Origin: Eimeria necatrix
Lineage: Eukaryota > Apicomplexa > Conoidasida > Eucoccidiorida > Eimeriidae
Direction: 5' to 3'
DNA length: 64,000 nt
Assembly: GCF_000499385.1 (NCBI RefSeq)
Contig: NW_013654362.1
Location: 86,175 to 150,174 of the forward strand
The notes under the pieces are model-generated. The model had not been told where the DNA came from. It searched no databases and worked only from the letters and a program-made list of their open reading frames with translations. A program made the position numbers and the translations under genes. Positions 58,368-64,000 of the stretch are shown piece after piece. Numbering within the stretch: the first letter of the stretch is position 1; every line of letters starts with the position of its first letter.

Positions 58368-60610
58368 TTAGTACTTCACAGAGGGACGGAGGGAAATAGC
58401 AACTTTGCAGAGCTGCGCCAGCATCTTCCTGAAAAAACAAACCCCAAACCCTAAACCCTTAACCCTAGATCCGCGCAGACTTCCGCTCACAAGTGCCTTG
58501 CATAGAGGCTGATCCTGGCAAAAGCAACTGCAGCAGCAAGAGCAGCAGGAGTAAAAGTAGCAGCAGCAAAAGCAGCAGCAGCAGCGGAAGTAGCAGCAGC
58601 AAAAGCAGCAGCAGCAAGAGCAGAAGCAGCAACTTACTCCATCTGAAGCTCTGTGGAGAGTCCCCCGGCCATCGTCATGTGTGTCATGCCTACGATCTGC
58701 CAGCACAAACCGAAGCGAACACAAACCCTAAACCCTAAACCCTAGACCCTAGACCCTAAACCCTAGACCTTCACGTATCAGCAGCGCCAACCTTTTACGG
58801 AAGCCCCAGCACGCAGCTGCTGTAGCCCTATAAACCCTAAACCCTAAACCCTAGGGGCCAAACCCTGCAGTTGCCCTCACCGGGCTCGCGCCTGCTAGGC
58901 GAGTGAGTCAGCCGCAAACCCTAAACCCTAAACCCTAAACCCTAAACCCTCACCCCCAAGAACTCGAGCAGCAGATGCTCCTGAAGCTCAGAGTCCGCAC
59001 GCCTGAGGACTCCGCGGAAAGTTGTGACGACGTCAAGGGGGGTATAGCCGAGACTGAGGATGACTCGGGCCACTGACTGTGCCTGCACACAAACCCTAAA
59101 CCCTAAACCCTAAACCCTAAACCCTGAACCTCAGGCAGCAAAGGGAGCCGAGGGCAGCGAGCCCGTGCAGGAGTCAAAGAGAAGTGGCAGGCCTAGGATT
59201 CGGGCTAGATAGAAGGAAAAACAAATAATAGGAATTAGAGTATTAAAAATATTACTGGGAACTAAATCCTAGACCCTAAACCCTAAACCCTAAACCCTTA
59301 AAACAACAGCTTACCCCGTACCAGTCCCCAGCCACGCACTGCTGCATTATGCGCCGCAGCATTTCTGGAGGCGGCGTGTCGCATACCTGAAACGCCATCA
59401 AATGCCAGCTCCAAACCCTAAACCCTAAACCCTAAACCCTGAATCCTAAACCCTAAACCCTAAAAACTATAAGAATACCCACCTTCTCAACGTTTTCTTT
59501 GTTGACGAGACCAAATCCTGACACAGTTGACTGCAGGTTGTTCAGAGCCTGCGCGGAAACCCTAAACCCTAAACCCTAAACCCTAAAGGCTCAATTTGAA
59601 AAGGTATCTGGGGGCCGCGAACAAGAAAATTCCAAAGCAGAACCACACAGGCAAACGCTAGGGTTTAGGGTTTAGGGTTTAGGGTTTACGCTGCGCATGT
59701 CTCCGTCCGCTGAAAACACAATGGCCTCAATTCCATCATCTGTAAAGGTGACGTCTTCTTTAGCGCAGACTTCTCGCAGCCGCTGCACCAGCTGCGCGGA
59801 AACCCCAAACCCTAAACCCTAAACCCTAAACCCCAAACCCTCAGCCCTAAACCCTAAACCCCAACCCGCAAATGCCCCGGGCCCCGGCGCCTGAGGCTGT
59901 CTGCACTTGCGGCATCGCAGCTCTGCAGTTACTACCACGCAGCTCCAAACCCTAAACCCTAAACCCTAAACCCTAAACCCTAAACCCTACGTGGGCGTCC
60001 GACAACTTCGTGAATCTGAGAATGGCGCAGCGGGACTGCAGCGGCTCAATAACTGAAGAAGAAGAATTGCAAGCCAAAGCAAATCTGGTGGAGTCGCTGT
60101 GCAGCTCCATGATGCGCCGCAGGGCCTGCGGTGTACGTACACCCCAAACTGCAGCACACGCTGCTGCTGCTGCTGCTGCTGCTGCGCAGCGGAACGCTAG
60201 GCCGAGCCGTTCGCTGCAGCAGCAGCATCTGGTGCAGCAGCATCACCAGCATCTTGTGCAGCAGCAGCATCTGGTACAGCAGCATCCCCAGCATCTGGTG
60301 CAGCAGCAGCATCTGGTGCAGCAGCAGCATCTGGCGCAGCAGCAGCAGCTGCCAGTAGCTTCCAGTGTGCTGCAGGGCAAAGGTGCGGGTTTCGCCGCGG
60401 TGGGAGGGCTTCGGGGCTCGGCTGCGAGGGTTTAGGGTTTAGGGTTTAGGGTTTAGGGTTTGGAGGACCTGCTGCGCCGCTTCAGTCATAGAATCCACTT
60501 CGTCTAAAATTATTATTTTGTGCCGCCCCAGCGGCAAATCTCTTCGCTCTTTTGCAAACGCCTTTATCCGATCCCGCACCACGTCGATGCTCCTGCGCAC
60601 ACCCCAGCAC

Positions 60611-60655
<45 letters not shown>

Positions 60656-61714
60656 GTGGTCTTGCTGCTGCTGCTGCTTGCAGTGTCGTTGTGGCTGCTG
60701 GGGCTTGCGGTGTTGCCGCTGCTGCTAGTGCTTGCGGTGGTGCTGCTGCTGCTGTTCGTGCTGTTGCCGATGCTGCTGTTTGTGGTGTTGCTGCTGCTGC
60801 TGCTGCTGCCTGCGGTGTTGCTGCTGCTGTTGCTGCGCGTCCGCCACTGCTGCTGCTGCTCTTAGCGCCAACTTCAGGCGGCAGCGCAGCAAGCAGCAGG
60901 GCGGACGCCCGTGGCTTCCCAAACCCTAAACCCTAAACCCTAAACCCTAAACCCTAAACCCTGGCTCACCTCTCATCAGAAGCATTTAATTCCAAGCAGC
61001 AGCTGCGCCACCGAGACTGCAGCAAAGCCCTCGCTAGGCAAAGAACACTTGAGGTTTTTCCGGTGCCTGGGGGCCCCTGCAGCAGCAAGTGTACATACAC
61101 CCCACGGCCGCACGGCGCTCACTGCGCAAAGAAGAACTCCAGCACTTTTAATGCCAGGCAGTAACAAATAAATGAATAAATAAATAAATAAATAATAATA
61201 AATTGTAAATAATAAATAAATAGTGAACAGAGAGAGCGATGAAGCAATTGGTTGCTGGCGATAAGCAACAATAGCGCAGCAGCAGCTGGGAAGCAGCCGT
61301 GGCCAGGAGGCAGCGAAAAGACAGACAAAAGAAGAAAATAAATACAAAGAAAATAAATAAAAATAAATAAAAATAAAAATAAAAAAGAGATAAATGGGGC
61401 AGAAACATAAAATGGACGGCAGACCCTAAACCCTAAACCCTAAACCCTCGCGAAGAGCACGAGAAGGACAGACGGAGGCACTTGCAGCAGCAGAGAGCAG
61501 CAGCAAGACCCAAGCAGCAAAAGAAATAAAGTGGACCACCCGTGTGGCTTGAGTGGACCACTGGTCCAGCACAAGGGGCCCCACACGGGGTATCTGGGGG
61601 GCCCAAAGGGCCGCAGCAGCAGTGGCGCCCAACAGCTACTTAAAGCGAAGCAGCAGCAGCAGCAGCGAAGAGAGCAGCAGCAGCAGAACCGCCAGCAGCG
61701 GCAGTAGCGGAACA

Positions 61715-61746
<32 letters not shown>

Positions 61747-61933
61747 AAGCAGCGGAACAGGCAGCAGCAGCAGCAAGAGCAGCAGCAGCAGCAGGAGGGA
61801 CTCACGGCCAGCAGCAAATGGGGCATATTGCCCTCCAGTGCAATTATGCGCAGCCGCTGCAGCACTTCGTCGTTGCCCACAACTTCGTCCAGGGTTTGCG
61901 GCCTGTACTTCTCAATCCAAATGGACTCGTTGC

Positions 61934-61973
<40 letters not shown>

Positions 61974-62066
61974 GTTCACCGCGCTGCTGCTGCTGCTGGC
62001 GGTGGGGAGGCTGCTGGGCGCGGAGAAGGGCGCAGAAGACCCTGAATTTTCGACGACGTCCATCAT
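58368..62066 (-). CDS. rfc2: Replication factor C small subunit (RFC2 type)
   Basis: Ten exons fit in phase to 371 residues: 61806-62066, 60970-61076, 60469-60592, 59991-60125, 59690-59791, 59483-59548, 59315-59386, 58954-59082, 58638-58696, 58368-58428. After a poly-Ser insert (about residues 30-44) comes [17 protein letters not shown], Walker A GPPGTGKT (88-95, at the start of exon 2), RFC box ELNASDER, Walker B DEVD (153-156; DEAD is usual), the arginine-finger SRC (195-197), [31 protein letters not shown] and VCDTPPP. The last two points favour RFC2 over RFC4. RFC loads PCNA on primed DNA in the nucleus. Introns are packed with telomere-like arrays and CAG tracts, yet the exons are intact. 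Confidence 0.93.
59549..59689 (-). repeat. rfc2 intron 5 with inverted telomere-like arrays
   Basis: The 141-base intron carries four AAACCCT units (59557-59584) next to its 3' splice site and four AGGGTTT units (59660-59687) that abut its 5' splice site (GTAAAC is part of the array in mRNA sense). The two arms are exact complements of 28 bases with a spacer of about 75 bases. Confidence 0.92.
60126..60468 (+). repeat. CAG tracts and CAG-CATCTGGTG minisatellite in rfc2 intron 3
   Basis: GCT run at 60160-60186, then repeated CAGCAGCAGCATCTGGTG-like units over about 60215-60350, then an AGGGTTT array (60427-60461). A plus-strand open frame across it is an artefact of the triplet repeat. Confidence 0.8.
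60593..60969 (+). repeat. CTG-rich tract in rfc2 intron 2
   Basis: Interrupted CTG/GCTGCTGTTG runs from about 60615 to 60865, followed by an AAACCCT array at 60921-60961 that lies eight bases from the intron's 5' splice site. Confidence 0.85.
61077..61805 (+). repeat. Compound simple repeats in rfc2 intron 1
   Basis: The largest rfc2 intron (729 bases) contains TAAA/ATAA runs at about 61166-61222 and 61334-61393, an AAACCCT array at 61422-61448, and interrupted CAG tracts at about 61483-61510 and 61642-61800. No coding signal. Confidence 0.85.

Positions 62067-64000
<1,934 letters not shown>

Noticed and set aside
58723..59990. CRISPR-like array of regular repeats and spacers
   Set aside because: Repeat unit is seven bases, spacing is irregular, and the 'spacers' are coding exons of a eukaryotic gene.
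60010..60936. Plus-strand open frames coding poly-Ala, poly-Leu and Gln-rich products
   Set aside because: They arise from CAG/CTG repeats in rfc2 introns 2 and 3, and they run across rfc2 exons in antisense.

Overview
The window looks like nuclear DNA of a coccidian apicomplexan, most probably Eimeria. The evidence is genes with many short introns, CAG/CTG tracts in exons and introns, and clusters of the telomere-like heptamer AAACCCT/AGGGTTT scattered inside a gene. The species cannot be fixed from the sequence alone. All exon models were built by hand from reading frame, splice signals, phase matching and remembered family alignments; nothing was run against a database.

Layout. Bases 1-23,000 are almost free of repeats. 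They hold, all on the minus strand: an L-type lectin of the secretory pathway (156-1717), an SFT2-type Golgi membrane protein (3579-4618), a secreted inhibitor with eight Kazal domains (7470-10206), the splicing factor CDC5 (11467-17777, 19 exons, 807 residues), and a poorly resolved helical-repeat-like gene (about 19.3-21.2 kb). From 23,112 to 55,494 the plus strand carries what appears to be one giant VPS13/chorein lipid-transfer gene. It runs from a clear chorein N-terminus through a 4.3 kb low-complexity exon to the VAB and SHR-binding-like regions and the VPS13 C-terminus. Then come ribosomal protein eL31 (56,849-57,684, plus), RFC2 (58,368-62,066, minus, 10 exons) and the 5' exon of the DEAH helicase PRP43/DHX15 (62,844-63,902, plus, cut by the window end).

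The character of the DNA changes near 57.7 kb. Beyond that point every intergenic space and all nine rfc2 introns carry telomere-like heptamer arrays, many also carry CAG tracts, and the prp43 intron is a G-rich degenerate version. Coding exons in between remain normal. Several arrays touch the splice sites, and intron 5 of rfc2 has arrays in opposite orientation at its two ends. This is the most unusual structure in the window.

Functional themes are secretory and membrane traffic (lectin, SFT2, VPS13), a secreted protease inhibitor, spliceosome (CDC5 activation, PRP43 recycling), replication clamp loading (RFC2) and translation (eL31). There is no operon logic. Neighbours are independently transcribed, with a head-to-head pair (rfc2/prp43) and a tail-to-tail pair (rpl31/rfc2).
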